From NCBI GenBank assembly GCA_944363005.1, contig CALVTV010000074.1:1-14858 (forward strand): a stretch of DNA of 14,858 bases, in the 5' to 3' direction. This document shows positions 1-7,680 of this stretch, one piece after another. A model generated the notes under the pieces. That model was given only the letters and a program-made list of their open reading frames with translations, did no database searches and was not told where the DNA came from. This DNA comes from an uncultured Clostridia bacterium. Lineage in GTDB: Bacteria > Bacillota > Clostridia > Christensenellales > Aristaeellaceae. Position numbers and translations under genes: made by a program. Within the stretch, counting starts at the first letter, position 1, and each line of letters starts with the position of its first letter.

Positions 1-732
1 TACTATCAGGAGCCGTTCCGCGCGCTGTTGCCCCACGGCATCTCCCAGGTGCCCTACAACGACATCGACGCGCTGCGCGCCGCCATCGACGATCAGACGG
101 CGGCCGTCATGCTCGAGCCGATGCAGGGCGAGGGCGGCGTCACGCCTGCCGATCCGGCCTACCTGAAGGCAGTTCGCGCGCTTTGCGACGAGAAGGGCAT
201 CCTGCTCATCCTCGACGAAGTGCAGACAGGCGTCTGCCGCACCGGCTCCTTCTACTGCTACGAGCAGTACGGCGTCACGCCGGACATCATGACCAGCGCC
301 AAGGGCTTGGGCTGTGGCTTCCCCATCGGCGCGATTCTCACCAGCGAGCGCGTCGCCTCGAAGATCGCCATCGGCGACCACGGCTCCACGTTCGGCGGCA
401 ACACGCTGGCCTGCGCCGTCTCCCTGGCCGCTGTCAGCTTCATGCTCGAGCACGACTTCTCCGCCGTCGCCCGCGAAAAGGGCGCGTACCTGATGCAGGC
501 GCTGCGCACGATTCAGAGCGAAAAGGTCCTCGAAGTGCGGGGCATGGGCATGCTCGTCGGCCTCGCGCTCAAGGAGGATTGCTCCGCGCGCGACCTCTCC
601 CGCGCCCTGTTGGCCCGCGGCTTCGTGGCGGGCACGGCCTCCGGCAACGTGCTGCGCTTGGCCCCGCCGCTGGTGATCTCCTGCGAGGAGATGGACGCCT
701 TTGTCGCGGCGCTGCGCGAAGCGCTCGCCTGA
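1..732 (+). CDS. argD: Acetylornithine aminotransferase-like class III aminotransferase, 3' part
   Basis: The visible 243 residues are the C-terminal part of a PLP-dependent class III aminotransferase; the reading frame is open from base 1, so the start lies outside the window. Seen: EPMQGEGG at fragment residues 39-46, the cofactor-binding LDEVQTG at 71-77 (Asp72), and TSAKGLGCGFPIGA at 98-111 with the PLP Schiff-base lysine at Lys101, followed by GSTFGGNTLAC. These match ArgD, which converts N-acetylglutamate semialdehyde to N-acetylornithine with glutamate as amino donor in arginine synthesis, in the cytoplasm. ArgD proteins are about 390-400 residues, so roughly 150 are missing. Ornithine or other class III aminotransferases share these motifs, so the substrate rests on overall resemblance. 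A terminator follows directly, so it is the last gene of its transcript; other arg genes would be expected to the left. Confidence 0.85.
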   Translation, partial: YYQEPFRALLPHGISQVPYNDIDALRAAIDDQTAAVMLEPMQGEGGVTPADPAYLKAVRALCDEKGILLILDEVQTGVCRTGSFYCYEQYGVTPDIMTSAKGLGCGFPIGAILTSERVASKIAIGDHGSTFGGNTLACAVSLAAVSFMLEHDFSAVAREKGAYLMQALRTIQSEKVLEVRGMGMLVGLALKEDCSARDLSRALLARGFVAGTASGNVLRLAPPLVISCEEMDAFVAALREALA

Positions 733-738
733 CTTTCA

Positions 739-770
739 AGCTGCTGCGCTCCGGCGCGGCGGCTTTTTTT
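739..770 (+). terminator. Intrinsic terminator after argD
   Basis: A GC-rich stem (GCTGCTGCGC against GCGCGGCGGC, with G-U pairs) and a short TCCG loop is followed by seven T. It starts seven bases after the aminotransferase stop codon. Confidence 0.85.
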
Positions 771-800
771 GTAGCGCACCGCCTCCGTTTATGGTACAAT
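769..800 (+). promoter_or_regulatory. Probable promoter for the small lipoprotein gene
   Basis: An extended -10 element TGGTACAAT (hexamer 795-800) lies 32 bases before the lipoprotein start. The only -35-like hexamer is TTGTAG at 769-774, with a long 20-base spacer, so recognition probably depends on the extended -10. It sits immediately after the argD terminator, which supports independent transcription. Confidence 0.5.
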
Positions 801-832
801 GGAAGCATCAAACCAAAGGACGGAAACATGCG

Positions 833-1228
833 ATGAAACACGTGATTCTCTTTTCCCTGCTGCTCGCGGCGTTGGCCGTGCTCAGCGGATGCAACAACAT
901 CGAGCAGGCGCTGGGCAAGCTGGGCGACGACCTGGAGGCCACCTACGTTCAGGAGGCTGAACCCGGCAGCGGCGCGGGCATCGACTGGAGCTTTGTGCCC
1001 GTTGTGCGCAAGCTGGCGGTGACGACCTTCACCGAGGGCGTCCCCGACGCGCAGGTGATCGACACCTCCGTCGCCTCCAAAAACGGCAGCAACGACCGGG
1101 TTATCGTCACGATCACCTACCAGCGCGGCGAACAGACCGGCACCTATGGCTTCGACTACTCGCTCACCGAGGACGGGACGTACGAGCTGACGCGCTATGG
1201 CGACGGCGTGGATGCCAACGACCTGTAA
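833..1228 (+). CDS. Small predicted lipoprotein of unknown function
   Basis: A 131-residue protein with a short positive N-terminus (MKH), a hydrophobic core at residues 4-18, and the lipobox LSGC with Cys20. It is therefore predicted to be processed by signal peptidase II and anchored by lipid to the outer face of the membrane. The mature part is acidic and I recognise no domain; short alternating strand-like stretches such as RVIVTITYQ and TYGFDYSLTEDG suggest a small beta fold. The only Shine-Dalgarno-like sequence is AAAGGA at 815-820, 12 bases from this ATG but only 7 from an earlier out-of-frame ATG at 828, which opens the two-codon ORF ATG-CGA-TGA whose stop overlaps this start. The gene has its own promoter and shares a terminator with the convergent flavoprotein gene. 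Function unknown; the export prediction is solid. Confidence 0.8.
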   Translation: MKHVILFSLLLAALAVLSGCNNIEQALGKLGDDLEATYVQEAEPGSGAGIDWSFVPVVRKLAVTTFTEGVPDAQVIDTSVASKNGSNDRVIVTITYQRGEQTGTYGFDYSLTEDGTYELTRYGDGVDANDL

Positions 1229-1303
1229 GGCGAAACGGTCCAAGCGATTTCCTCAAAATTCCTTTGCAAGTCCGCGTGACAAGCCCATGCGGATTACAAA
1301 AAA

Positions 1304-1330
1304 GACCTCCGCAAGTGCGGAGGCCTTTCT
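1304..1330. terminator. Bidirectional intrinsic terminator between convergent genes
   Basis: Perfect 7-bp stem CCTCCGC (1306-1312) / GCGGAGG (1317-1323) with an AAGT loop. The plus strand continues CCTTTCTT; on the minus strand the stem is followed by TCTTTTTTG. It lies in the 155-base gap between the lipoprotein stop and the flavoprotein stop and can serve both. The minus-strand U tract is the better one. Confidence 0.8.
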
Positions 1331-1383
1331 TATTGAATTGAATTCCCCAAATCGGGCTCGGTTGCGCCGCGTTTGCGCACCGC

Positions 1384-3357
1384 TTATTCAAGTCCAGCCA
1401 TCTGCTTGATGGCCTTGATGGCAAAGGTCATGGTGCGGCCCATGGCAATGCCCGGCATGAGGCACGGATAGTTGTTGACGAAGAAGCCGCCGGAGCAGTC
1501 GCCGCAGACGTACAGGCCGCCAATCACATCGCCGGCCTCGTCAACCACCTGCGCGCGTTCGTCGCAGAGGATGCCCTGTTCGGTGGTCAGCAGGCAGGCG
1601 CCCAGCCAGAAGCCGTAGAACGGCGCCGTCTTCAGCGCGCTCAGGCGATAGGCCGGCTTGCCAAAATCCTCGTCATCCTGCTTGTCGTAAAGCTCGTTGT
1701 AGCGCGCGCAGGTCGCCAGGAAGTTCTCCTTGGCCTCGCCCGCAAAGCCGAGCATATCCGCCAGCTCCTCGAGCGTGTCGGCCTTGAAGGCCATGCCCTT
1801 GGCAATCTTGTCTTCAAACATATCCAGCTGACCCTGCGGATTGCTGCGGGTCTGCGCGGAGCAGCCCAGCGTGTGGAAGCGCTGCACGTCCTCGGGCATG
1901 TTCGCATCAAAGATGGACGCATACACGTGGCCCGGCTGGTTGTACGCCGCGTAGGACATCATATCGTACGTGCCGGACTCGTTGGTGAAGCGCAGGCCGT
2001 TGCGGTTGACCTTGAGGAACGGCTGGGTGCCCAGGTTGAACTGGCCTTCCGTCGCGGGGAACACCTTGTCGCCGGTGGAGGTGGTCACGTAGCCCGCATC
2101 CACACCCGGGGCAACGATGCCGCGGTCAAAGAGCATCGGCGCGGCTTCGGCCTGCATCGCGGCGCCGATCCACTTGGCAGCCTTGATGCCGTCGCCGGTG
2201 GTCGTCGGCCAGGCGACGTTGGAGGTCGTGACCGCGGTGCCCAGCGGATCGAGCTGCTCCATCATCTGCGGGTTGAAGGAATATCCACCGGTGGCCAGCA
2301 GCACGCCCTTGGCCGCCGCATAGCGCACATACTGCTCGGTATCCGTCTTTTTGGCGATGACGCCGGTCACGCGGCCGGTTTCATCCTGCTCGAGCTTGAC
2401 CAGCTCGGTCTGGAAGTCGATCTGCACGCCCGCGTCGTTCACGATCTTCTGGAACATCTCCTGACGGTCCATGCTGCCGCCCCAGTAATGCTCGCAGACC
2501 GGGAAGAAGAAGCCCTGCGCCTCCGGCCAGACGGCTTCCTGCCCCGCCGTGACGGTCACGGTCGCCTGCGGGTCATACTCCGCATAGCAATCCTTGATGA
2601 ACTTGTGCATCGCCGCGGATTCATTGATCCAGGTGTTGAACGCACGCAGGTTGCACTTGCCGGACGCATAGCGCTTGAGCTCGTTGCGCAGCGCCGCGCG
2701 ATCAACCGGCGGCTCGCCCAGCGCAGCAGCGTCCTCGGAATCGATCGCGCCATACCAGCCGCGGCGGCGGGCCGTCGTTGTGCCCTTTTCGATCACGCGG
2801 AAGTTCAGGCCCTGCTTGGCCGCATAGGCCGCGGCGCACATGCCGCCATTGCCCGCACCGACGATGAGAATATCTGTAGAAATGGTTTCCGCAATCTGAT
2901 CTTCGGCAATCTCGGGTGCCGTCCCCAGCCAATCCGCGGGGGCGCTGCTGTCCTGCGCCGTCTCGATCACTTCGACCGGGATCTCGCCCTTTGCCTGCGC
3001 AATACACTTGGCAGCCGCCTTCATCACGGCATTGGAGGTCACAGTGGACCCGGTGACGGCATCGATTTCAGCGCTCTGCGCCTGCATCAGGCGCGTCTTG
3101 AGCTCCTCCGCCGCGTCCAGGCCATAGCCAGGCGTTTCGCCGGAGACATCCAGCACCACGTCGGTGATGGCATCCGCGCTGAAGGTCATCGTCACCATGA
3201 CGGTATTGATGCCCTTCTCTGTGGCGGAATACGTGCCGGGCGTATAGATTCCCGCTTCCGCGAGCGCCGGGCCAAGGCCCATGGAGCCCGCTGCCACAGC
3301 CCCGGCTACACCGGCCATTCCCTTGAGAAAACTGCGGCGGGAAAGTTCACTAGACAT
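1384..3357 (-). CDS. Tat-exported FMN-binding, FAD-dependent reductase (fumarate/urocanate reductase type)
   Basis: A 657-residue flavoprotein in three parts. Residues 1-34 form a twin-arginine signal (SRRSFLKG, Arg7-Arg8, then a hydrophobic stretch ending ALA), implying export in folded form with cofactor. Residues about 40-122 form an FMN_bind domain with DAVTGSTVTS at 99-108; by analogy with the SGAT motif of NqrC and related proteins, Thr105 is the likely site of covalent FMN attachment by ApbE. Residues from about 161 form the FAD domain: VGAGNGG at 166-172, Glu190 ending the second strand, ATGGYSFN at 355-362, and C-terminal GGLYVCGDCSGG. This order matches extracytoplasmic reductases such as fumarate and urocanate reductases, which pass electrons FMN to FAD to an organic acceptor. 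I cannot assign the substrate. Start chosen for AAGGAGG six to eight bases upstream and a promoter of its own. No ApbE or electron-donor gene lies in the window. Confidence 0.9.
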   Translation of the reverse strand: MSSELSRRSFLKGMAGVAGAVAAGSMGLGPALAEAGIYTPGTYSATEKGINTVMVTMTFSADAITDVVLDVSGETPGYGLDAAEELKTRLMQAQSAEIDAVTGSTVTSNAVMKAAAKCIAQAKGEIPVEVIETAQDSSAPADWLGTAPEIAEDQIAETISTDILIVGAGNGGMCAAAYAAKQGLNFRVIEKGTTTARRRGWYGAIDSEDAAALGEPPVDRAALRNELKRYASGKCNLRAFNTWINESAAMHKFIKDCYAEYDPQATVTVTAGQEAVWPEAQGFFFPVCEHYWGGSMDRQEMFQKIVNDAGVQIDFQTELVKLEQDETGRVTGVIAKKTDTEQYVRYAAAKGVLLATGGYSFNPQMMEQLDPLGTAVTTSNVAWPTTTGDGIKAAKWIGAAMQAEAAPMLFDRGIVAPGVDAGYVTTSTGDKVFPATEGQFNLGTQPFLKVNRNGLRFTNESGTYDMMSYAAYNQPGHVYASIFDANMPEDVQRFHTLGCSAQTRSNPQGQLDMFEDKIAKGMAFKADTLEELADMLGFAGEAKENFLATCARYNELYDKQDDEDFGKPAYRLSALKTAPFYGFWLGACLLTTEQGILCDERAQVVDEAGDVIGGLYVCGDCSGGFFVNNYPCLMPGIAMGRTMTFAIKAIKQMAGLE

Positions 3358-3411
3358 AACAATTCCTCCTTGTCATATAAGACGTACAATATTAAACACA
3401 TATTGCAGTTT

Positions 3412-3440
3412 ATTATAACATCTCCTTTGATACGGGTCAA
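3412..3440 (-). promoter_or_regulatory. Sigma-A-type promoter of the flavoprotein gene
   Basis: On the minus strand TTGACC (3435-3440) and a perfect TATAAT (3412-3417) are separated by exactly 17 bases. The predicted transcript starts about 50 bases before the ATG, leaving a short leader with the AAGGAGG site at 3365-3371. Confidence 0.85.
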
Positions 3441-3633
3441 TACCATTGGCCGCATTGATGCTGCCTACATTTTTTCCAGCAAGCCATGGATCCCGGCCAG
3501 CGTGCAACGGAATTGGCAAACCTATGCCGGTTGGGCTCTTGCTGATTGAATCTCAAATTGCTTTGCAATGATCCACGCAGATTGGATTGGTAAAGTATCA
3601 TCGTCTCAGCCGCAGGCAAACAGTTTACACACA
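3441..3633. other. Intergenic stretch without a gene
   Basis: Between the flavoprotein promoter and the next terminator I see no convincing gene. A minus-strand open frame of 65 codons (3437-3634) has no ribosome binding site or recognisable protein features. Short imperfect inverted repeats occur, for example ATTGC-TTT-GCAAT near 3555-3570, but nothing that supports a call. Confidence 0.5.
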
Positions 3634-3667
3634 AAAACCACCCGCTCTTTCAAAAGCGGGTGGTTTT
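3634..3667 (-). terminator. Intrinsic terminator closing the SRP/ribosome/secreted-protein operon
   Basis: A perfect 13-bp stem (3634-3646 with 3655-3667) around an 8-base loop, A-rich on one arm and T-rich on the other, then TGTGTG on the minus strand. It begins 16 bases after the stop codon of the minus-strand gene ending at 3684. The symmetric A/T arms could also stop plus-strand transcripts. Confidence 0.85.
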
Positions 3668-3683
3668 GACAAACCGTATCCGA

Positions 3684-5408
3684 TCAGTTGAGCAGCTTCA
3701 GCATAGCCTCCATCACGCTGGCATTTTGCGAGAGGGAGAGGACCAAAACCGCCACCTTGCCGGCAACTTCGTCCTGAATCTTCTGCAACTGTTCCGGCGT
3801 AACATTGCTCAGGTCGATCGCCTCGCCCCCGGCAAAGGGGATTTCCTCATACTCTCCGCTGACAACGCTCACGTCCGCCGTCAGCTCAAGGAGATTGGCA
3901 GCGTTCAATCCGGCATTGGCCGCAATGGAGAATCCATCGTCCTGCGCGGTCGTTTCGCCGGAGACGGTCGCCTGCAACAGGTTCTGGCTTTCGCCGTCCG
4001 CGCGCGCCTGCAGCGCCGCCTGACCTTCAAAGGCTTCCGTCTGATTGCCGGTTTCCGTCGTGCCCGTCGTAAACGTCAGATCGGAGAGCACGCCCACGCC
4101 CCGGGAAGCGCCGCTGTCCTGATTGACGACATCCAGCTGCCCGTTGAAGTGGTTGGCGTTCACGCCATCGACGTCCTCACCAAATTGAATGGAGAGGTCG
4201 CCCACCAGGCGGTTGTTGTTGTAAATCTGCAACTCGCCATGGCTGGTGTGCAGGCGCTGCCAGTTCTCGTCCGTCTTGATGGAATAGGTGAAGTCGCCCT
4301 CAAACGGCCAGCTCTCGGTGATCAGCGGCACCTCTGCGTCAAAGCCGACCATTCCGCCGTAATCGTCGTAGCTGACGATCATGGACATCGTCTCGTGCGT
4401 GTTCTCATGCCAGATTTTGTCCACGCTCTTCCAGAGCTTCTTGAAGAAATAGGAAATATCATCGAGCGTGCACAGCGCGCCGTCGTCCGGAATCGAACCG
4501 GAAGGCTGCACCCAATCCAGCGCGGGATCGATCGTCTCCTCGGTGAGCAGGCTATCCACGACCTGGCGCACCTGATAGCGCGTCACGCCATTTTGCGCAA
4601 GCACGTCCGCAATCGCCTGCTGCAAGAGGCCCTGATCGTCGCGCAGCGTCGTAACGATATTCCAGAGCAGCTTGGTGAAATCCTGCGTGCGAATGGTGCC
4701 GATCATGCGCTGGGCGACGGCGTCGCGCGTGTCCGTCGCCTCGATGTACGTATCATCGAAGACGTAAAGCTCCTCGGTGTCCATCTGCGTGGCGGAAACC
4801 CAGCCCAGCAGGTGGCTGAACACCATCACGATCGAGTCGGTCAGCGTGATGCTCAGCCGCTCATCGGCCGGCAGTTCCTCAAAGGGCACGGATTCATCGC
4901 GCTCGACGTAGAAATCGCCATAGAGCAGGCTCATCAGATCGAAGCTACCGGTTCTGAACGTGCCCGCGGGCGCAGCCAGCACGAGCGATCCGGTGAGGTT
5001 GGTCATCACCTGCGCGGAACCATCCTCGTAGATGAGCGCCGTGCCCGAAAGCAGGGACACATCGCCCAGCTTCAAATCGCCGCTGATGCGCGCGGTGCCG
5101 AAATCATCGTAAAACGTCATCTCCAGCGTGCACTGGTCAATGATGCTGGAGAGCGCCGCAAGCTTTTCCTCACTCTGAGCCTCATCCAGGCCCAGCAGCG
5201 CGGCCAGCGCCTGCGCATCCTGCGCATTGAGCGCCAGGTCCGCCGTCAGGTTGATCTGCTTGCCGCCAACATAGGCATCGTTCACCGCCGTGGTGGTCAC
5301 TTCGCCGGACGGGATCGCATAGACGTTTTCTTCCGCCATGGAAGCCACCGGCGTCACCAGCATTGCCGCGCCCAGCAGCAGCGAGAGCATGCGTTGTTTT
5401 AACTTCAT
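3684..5408 (-). CDS. Large exported protein of unknown function, paralogue-like to the upstream gene
   Basis: A 574-residue protein with a Sec signal peptide (MKLKQRMLSLLLGAAMLV, probable cleavage after ASMA at residue 25). No lipobox, membrane anchor or cell-wall sorting motif is visible, so it is probably released or held by other contacts. I recognise no domain. Residues 50-150 and 340-520 read as alternating beta strands rich in Thr, Asp and Gly; residues 220-330 are more helical (for example RDAVAQRMIGTIRTQDF); the last 40 residues are a predicted helix. Start chosen for AGGAGG seven bases upstream; an in-frame ATG 14 codons earlier lacks one. The gene follows another exported-protein gene by 38 bases and shares its plan: signal, beta-rich body, C-terminal helix. 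It is the last gene before the terminator at 3634. Export is well supported; function is not known. Confidence 0.8.
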   Translation of the reverse strand: MKLKQRMLSLLLGAAMLVTPVASMAEENVYAIPSGEVTTTAVNDAYVGGKQINLTADLALNAQDAQALAALLGLDEAQSEEKLAALSSIIDQCTLEMTFYDDFGTARISGDLKLGDVSLLSGTALIYEDGSAQVMTNLTGSLVLAAPAGTFRTGSFDLMSLLYGDFYVERDESVPFEELPADERLSITLTDSIVMVFSHLLGWVSATQMDTEELYVFDDTYIEATDTRDAVAQRMIGTIRTQDFTKLLWNIVTTLRDDQGLLQQAIADVLAQNGVTRYQVRQVVDSLLTEETIDPALDWVQPSGSIPDDGALCTLDDISYFFKKLWKSVDKIWHENTHETMSMIVSYDDYGGMVGFDAEVPLITESWPFEGDFTYSIKTDENWQRLHTSHGELQIYNNNRLVGDLSIQFGEDVDGVNANHFNGQLDVVNQDSGASRGVGVLSDLTFTTGTTETGNQTEAFEGQAALQARADGESQNLLQATVSGETTAQDDGFSIAANAGLNAANLLELTADVSVVSGEYEEIPFAGGEAIDLSNVTPEQLQKIQDEVAGKVAVLVLSLSQNASVMEAMLKLLN

Positions 5409-5446
5409 GGGTATTCCTCCTGATCGCGTTTTCGTGTTCCAGGGGC

Positions 5447-6706
5447 TCACAGGCCCGCTTCCATCTCTTCCTTCGCCGAATCGCTCAGTCCGTCATACAG
5501 CCCCTGCGTAAGCGTCACAATGGCGTTGCGAAGGGCCGTCTGAAGCTGCTGCGCGTCTGCGCTGTCCTGCGTCACCGGCACCGCCGCGGGCTGATCCCCG
5601 CCCACGCTTGCCGTCATCTCCGCCGCCAGATCCAGGAATGTGTTCCCGTCCATGACGACGCTCAGCGTCGCCTCCTCGTCAAAGGCGATCGTCTCCATCT
5701 GCGCCTCGGTGGTGGTGAGCGTGGTCACGAAGCGCAGCTTGGCGCTCACGTCGTTGAGGCGCTGCATCTGGCGTCCGGGCGTGTTGTCCGTCAGCCCCAG
5801 CGTGGCGTTCACGGTGACCTTTTCCTTGAGGTTCTCGCCGTCCGCCGTCCAGGCGTTGCGCAGGTACACCGTCAGGCGGCTGCTGATTTTGCTTCCCGCC
5901 AGCCAGCCGGCCACCTTGAAGGAGACGTCCACACTCATCTCGCCTTCCTTGTCCTTGCGCGTGACCTCGCTCTGGCGCAGGGAGCTGTAGGAGAGCTCCA
6001 GATAGTTGTCCTCGTCCTGGGTGGCCGTCAGTTCAAATGTGTCCTTTGGGCTGCGGCCCGCCGGTTGGCGCAGAAAACCCTCGATCACCCAGGGCGTTTC
6101 GCCTTCGCGCGCAATGCTGCCCTCGATGTCGATGCGCGTCAGGCGCGTGCCGTCGTCGGACATCGTGCGCTCGACCACAAAGGCCTGCGTCACCTGAAAG
6201 CCGCCCGGCAGCGCATCGCCCGGGGAAAGCGCCTCGATCTGCTCGCAGACCCAGAGCAGCGGCACGCGCTCGAGCATCGCCGTGCCGGCAAGTGCATCCA
6301 GAAGCTGGGTCTGCTTGCCATAGGCCGACAGATCCACCCCAAACGCCTCGTCGTTGACGGTGATCTGCCCCGCTTCGCCTTCCCGGTCCATGCCCAGGGA
6401 GAGCAGCGTCTCGCCGTCCCGCTCGATGGCAAACCGGTCGCTCCCCTGCGCGGCGCTTCCCCATCCGTCGTAAACGAACTGCGTACCGCTGAGCATGGAT
6501 CTGAGCACGGAAAGGTCGCGCGCGTAAAGCATGTCCGTTGCCGTCATGGTTGCCCGCATCTGCACGGGTTCACCCTCGCCGAGCTTTTCGCTCAGGCGCA
6601 CGAGGCCCGGCGAAAACACCTCGACGCTGGGCAGCGTTTGCGCCGATGCCCCGGAAGCCAGCAGGCACATCGCCAGCCCAAGCGCCGCCATCAGCCGTTT
6701 TTTCAT
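5447..6706 (-). CDS. Exported protein of unknown function downstream of rimM
   Basis: A 419-residue protein with a Sec signal peptide (MKKRLMAALGLAMCLLASG, cleavage likely after ASA at residue 22). Cys14 lies in the hydrophobic core and is not in a lipobox. The mature part has strand-rich stretches (for example VSFKVAGWLAGSKISSRLTV at 261-280) and a helical C-terminus from about residue 380. I recognise no family. AAAGGAGG lies six bases before this ATG, which settles the start; the open frame extends much further upstream into rimM DNA without another good site. It follows rimM by 70 bases. In many Firmicutes trmD and rplS occupy this place, so their absence is notable. Strand-helix-strand order near the N-terminus and the C-terminal helix resemble the next gene, suggesting an old duplication, but identity is low by eye. 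Confidence 0.8.
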   Translation of the reverse strand: MKKRLMAALGLAMCLLASGASAQTLPSVEVFSPGLVRLSEKLGEGEPVQMRATMTATDMLYARDLSVLRSMLSGTQFVYDGWGSAAQGSDRFAIERDGETLLSLGMDREGEAGQITVNDEAFGVDLSAYGKQTQLLDALAGTAMLERVPLLWVCEQIEALSPGDALPGGFQVTQAFVVERTMSDDGTRLTRIDIEGSIAREGETPWVIEGFLRQPAGRSPKDTFELTATQDEDNYLELSYSSLRQSEVTRKDKEGEMSVDVSFKVAGWLAGSKISSRLTVYLRNAWTADGENLKEKVTVNATLGLTDNTPGRQMQRLNDVSAKLRFVTTLTTTEAQMETIAFDEEATLSVVMDGNTFLDLAAEMTASVGGDQPAAVPVTQDSADAQQLQTALRNAIVTLTQGLYDGLSDSAKEEMEAGL

Positions 6707-6776
6707 GATTGCCTCCTTTGGGGAACGTTTGCCCTGTGTATAAGACGATCCAGCGGGTCGTTTTCTTCCCGCCGCG

Positions 6777-7322
6777 TCACTCGTCGCGTTCAGCCGGTTC
6801 GTCCTGCCAGACGGCGACCTCGGGCAGAACCGCCTCGTCGAGCACAATCTTGCCCCCGGCAACGTCCACCTCGCGCACCACGCGCCGCAGCGCCGGAATC
6901 ATCATCTCGCCGCGCTCCGTGTCGAACACGTACACGTCGCACACCGCGTTCGGGGTCATCACCTCGCGCAGTGTGCCGATGTGCCGGCCCTGCGTGTCAA
7001 CCGCCGTCAAGCCCTCGAGGTCACAGATGAAGTTCTCATCCTCCCCGAGTTCAACCGCGTGCGCCCGATCCACATAGACCGCGCGCCCGCGCAATGCCTC
7101 AGCCTGGTTGCGGTCCGTCACGCCCTCCAGCTGCAAGAACGCAAAACCGTCGTAGCTGCGCCCGCGCAGCACACGCCGGGGCACGTATTGTCCGTTCTCC
7201 AGGAAATACACGGTTTCAAGCCGGGCAAAGCGGCCCATATCGCGGGTCATGGCGCGCAGCTTGACCTCGCCGCGGATGCCCTGGGGCTTGACGATCTCCC
7301 CGATCTGCAAATATTCCTGCAT
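6777..7322 (-). CDS. rimM: Ribosome maturation factor RimM
   Basis: A 181-residue protein with the RimM hallmark near the N-terminus, GEIVKPQGIRGEVK at residues 8-21, an N-terminal beta-barrel, and a C-terminal PRC-barrel ending in MMIPALRRVVREVD and KIVLDE. RimM binds ribosomal protein S19 and helps assemble the head of the 30S subunit in the cytoplasm. Length is normal for the family (about 165-185). The start has AAAGGTGA seven bases upstream. It is the fifth gene of the ylxM-ffh-rpsP-khpA-rimM run and is separated from khpA by 86 bases that contain a strong stem-loop. The usual downstream partner trmD is absent; two exported-protein genes follow instead. Confidence 0.95.
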   Translation of the reverse strand: MQEYLQIGEIVKPQGIRGEVKLRAMTRDMGRFARLETVYFLENGQYVPRRVLRGRSYDGFAFLQLEGVTDRNQAEALRGRAVYVDRAHAVELGEDENFICDLEGLTAVDTQGRHIGTLREVMTPNAVCDVYVFDTERGEMMIPALRRVVREVDVAGGKIVLDEAVLPEVAVWQDEPAERDE

Positions 7323-7351
7323 GTGTTCACCTTTCTGTCACATTGTGCGCA

Positions 7352-7391
7352 CATACACAGATGCCGCGCATCGCTGCGCGGCACATGTATG
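7352..7391 (-). ncRNA. Stem-loop with GNRA tetraloop in the khpA-rimM gap
   Basis: In the minus-strand transcript a perfect 8-bp stem GCCGCGCA / TGCGCGGC is capped by GCGA, a GNRA tetraloop (7363-7382). It is extended by an outer CATACA / TGTATG helix (7352-7357 with 7386-7391) across a small internal loop. There is no U tract, so it is unlikely to be a terminator. It lies 30 bases before the rimM start and could be an mRNA processing, stability or protein-binding element. This is a cis structure of the mRNA rather than a proven separate RNA. Confidence 0.5.
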
Positions 7392-7408
7392 GCGTTTGCG
7401 GGATTCCC

Positions 7409-7636
7409 TCACAGGATTTCCACGAAAACGGGCTTCTCGTTGCGGGCGGTCGCCGCTTTGACCACGGAGCGGATGGACTTGGCAATGCGGCCCTGTTTGC
7501 CGATCACCTTGCCCATGTCCTCCGGGCCCACGCTCAATTCGATGATCACGGATTCCGCGCCATCGACGGTCTTGACCTGCACCTGCTCGGGATGATCCAC
7601 GAGCGAGCAGGCGATGTAGCGAACCAGTTCTTCCAT
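7409..7636 (-). CDS. khpA: KH-domain RNA-binding protein KhpA (YlqC family)
   Basis: A 75-residue protein made almost entirely of one type-II KH domain. The RNA-binding loop GKVIGKQGRIAKSIR (residues 42-56) carries the canonical GxxG as GKQG. KhpA proteins are 75-80 residues long and form complexes with KhpB/Jag (EloR) that bind RNA and, in streptococci, influence cell elongation and division. Position between rpsP and rimM is conserved in Firmicutes and supports the call. Its Shine-Dalgarno sequence is weak (GAGGG about 9 bases upstream) compared with the neighbours, so translation may be partly coupled or simply low. The gap to rpsP is 44 bases. Confidence 0.93.
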   Translation of the reverse strand: MEELVRYIACSLVDHPEQVQVKTVDGAESVIIELSVGPEDMGKVIGKQGRIAKSIRSVVKAATARNEKPVFVEIL

Positions 7637-7680
7637 GTCGTTCAGCCCTCGACTTTCCGGGCATCAGCCCACAAAGAGAC

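Noticed and set aside
1873..3549. Long plus-strand open frame opposite the flavoprotein gene
   Set aside because: It is Arg/His/Gly-rich, has no ribosome binding site or recognisable domain, and mirrors a gene with clear motifs, promoter and start on the other strand. GC-rich coding DNA commonly gives such open antisense frames.
3437..3634. Minus-strand 65-codon open frame upstream of the flavoprotein
   Set aside because: No Shine-Dalgarno sequence, no signal or domain, and its 3' end overlaps the flavoprotein promoter.
6745..6769. Hairpin ACGATCC-AGC-GGGTCGT followed by TTTCTT after rimM
   Set aside because: It forms well only in plus-strand RNA, where no gene is transcribed; on the coding minus strand one pair becomes an A-C mismatch and there is no U tract.
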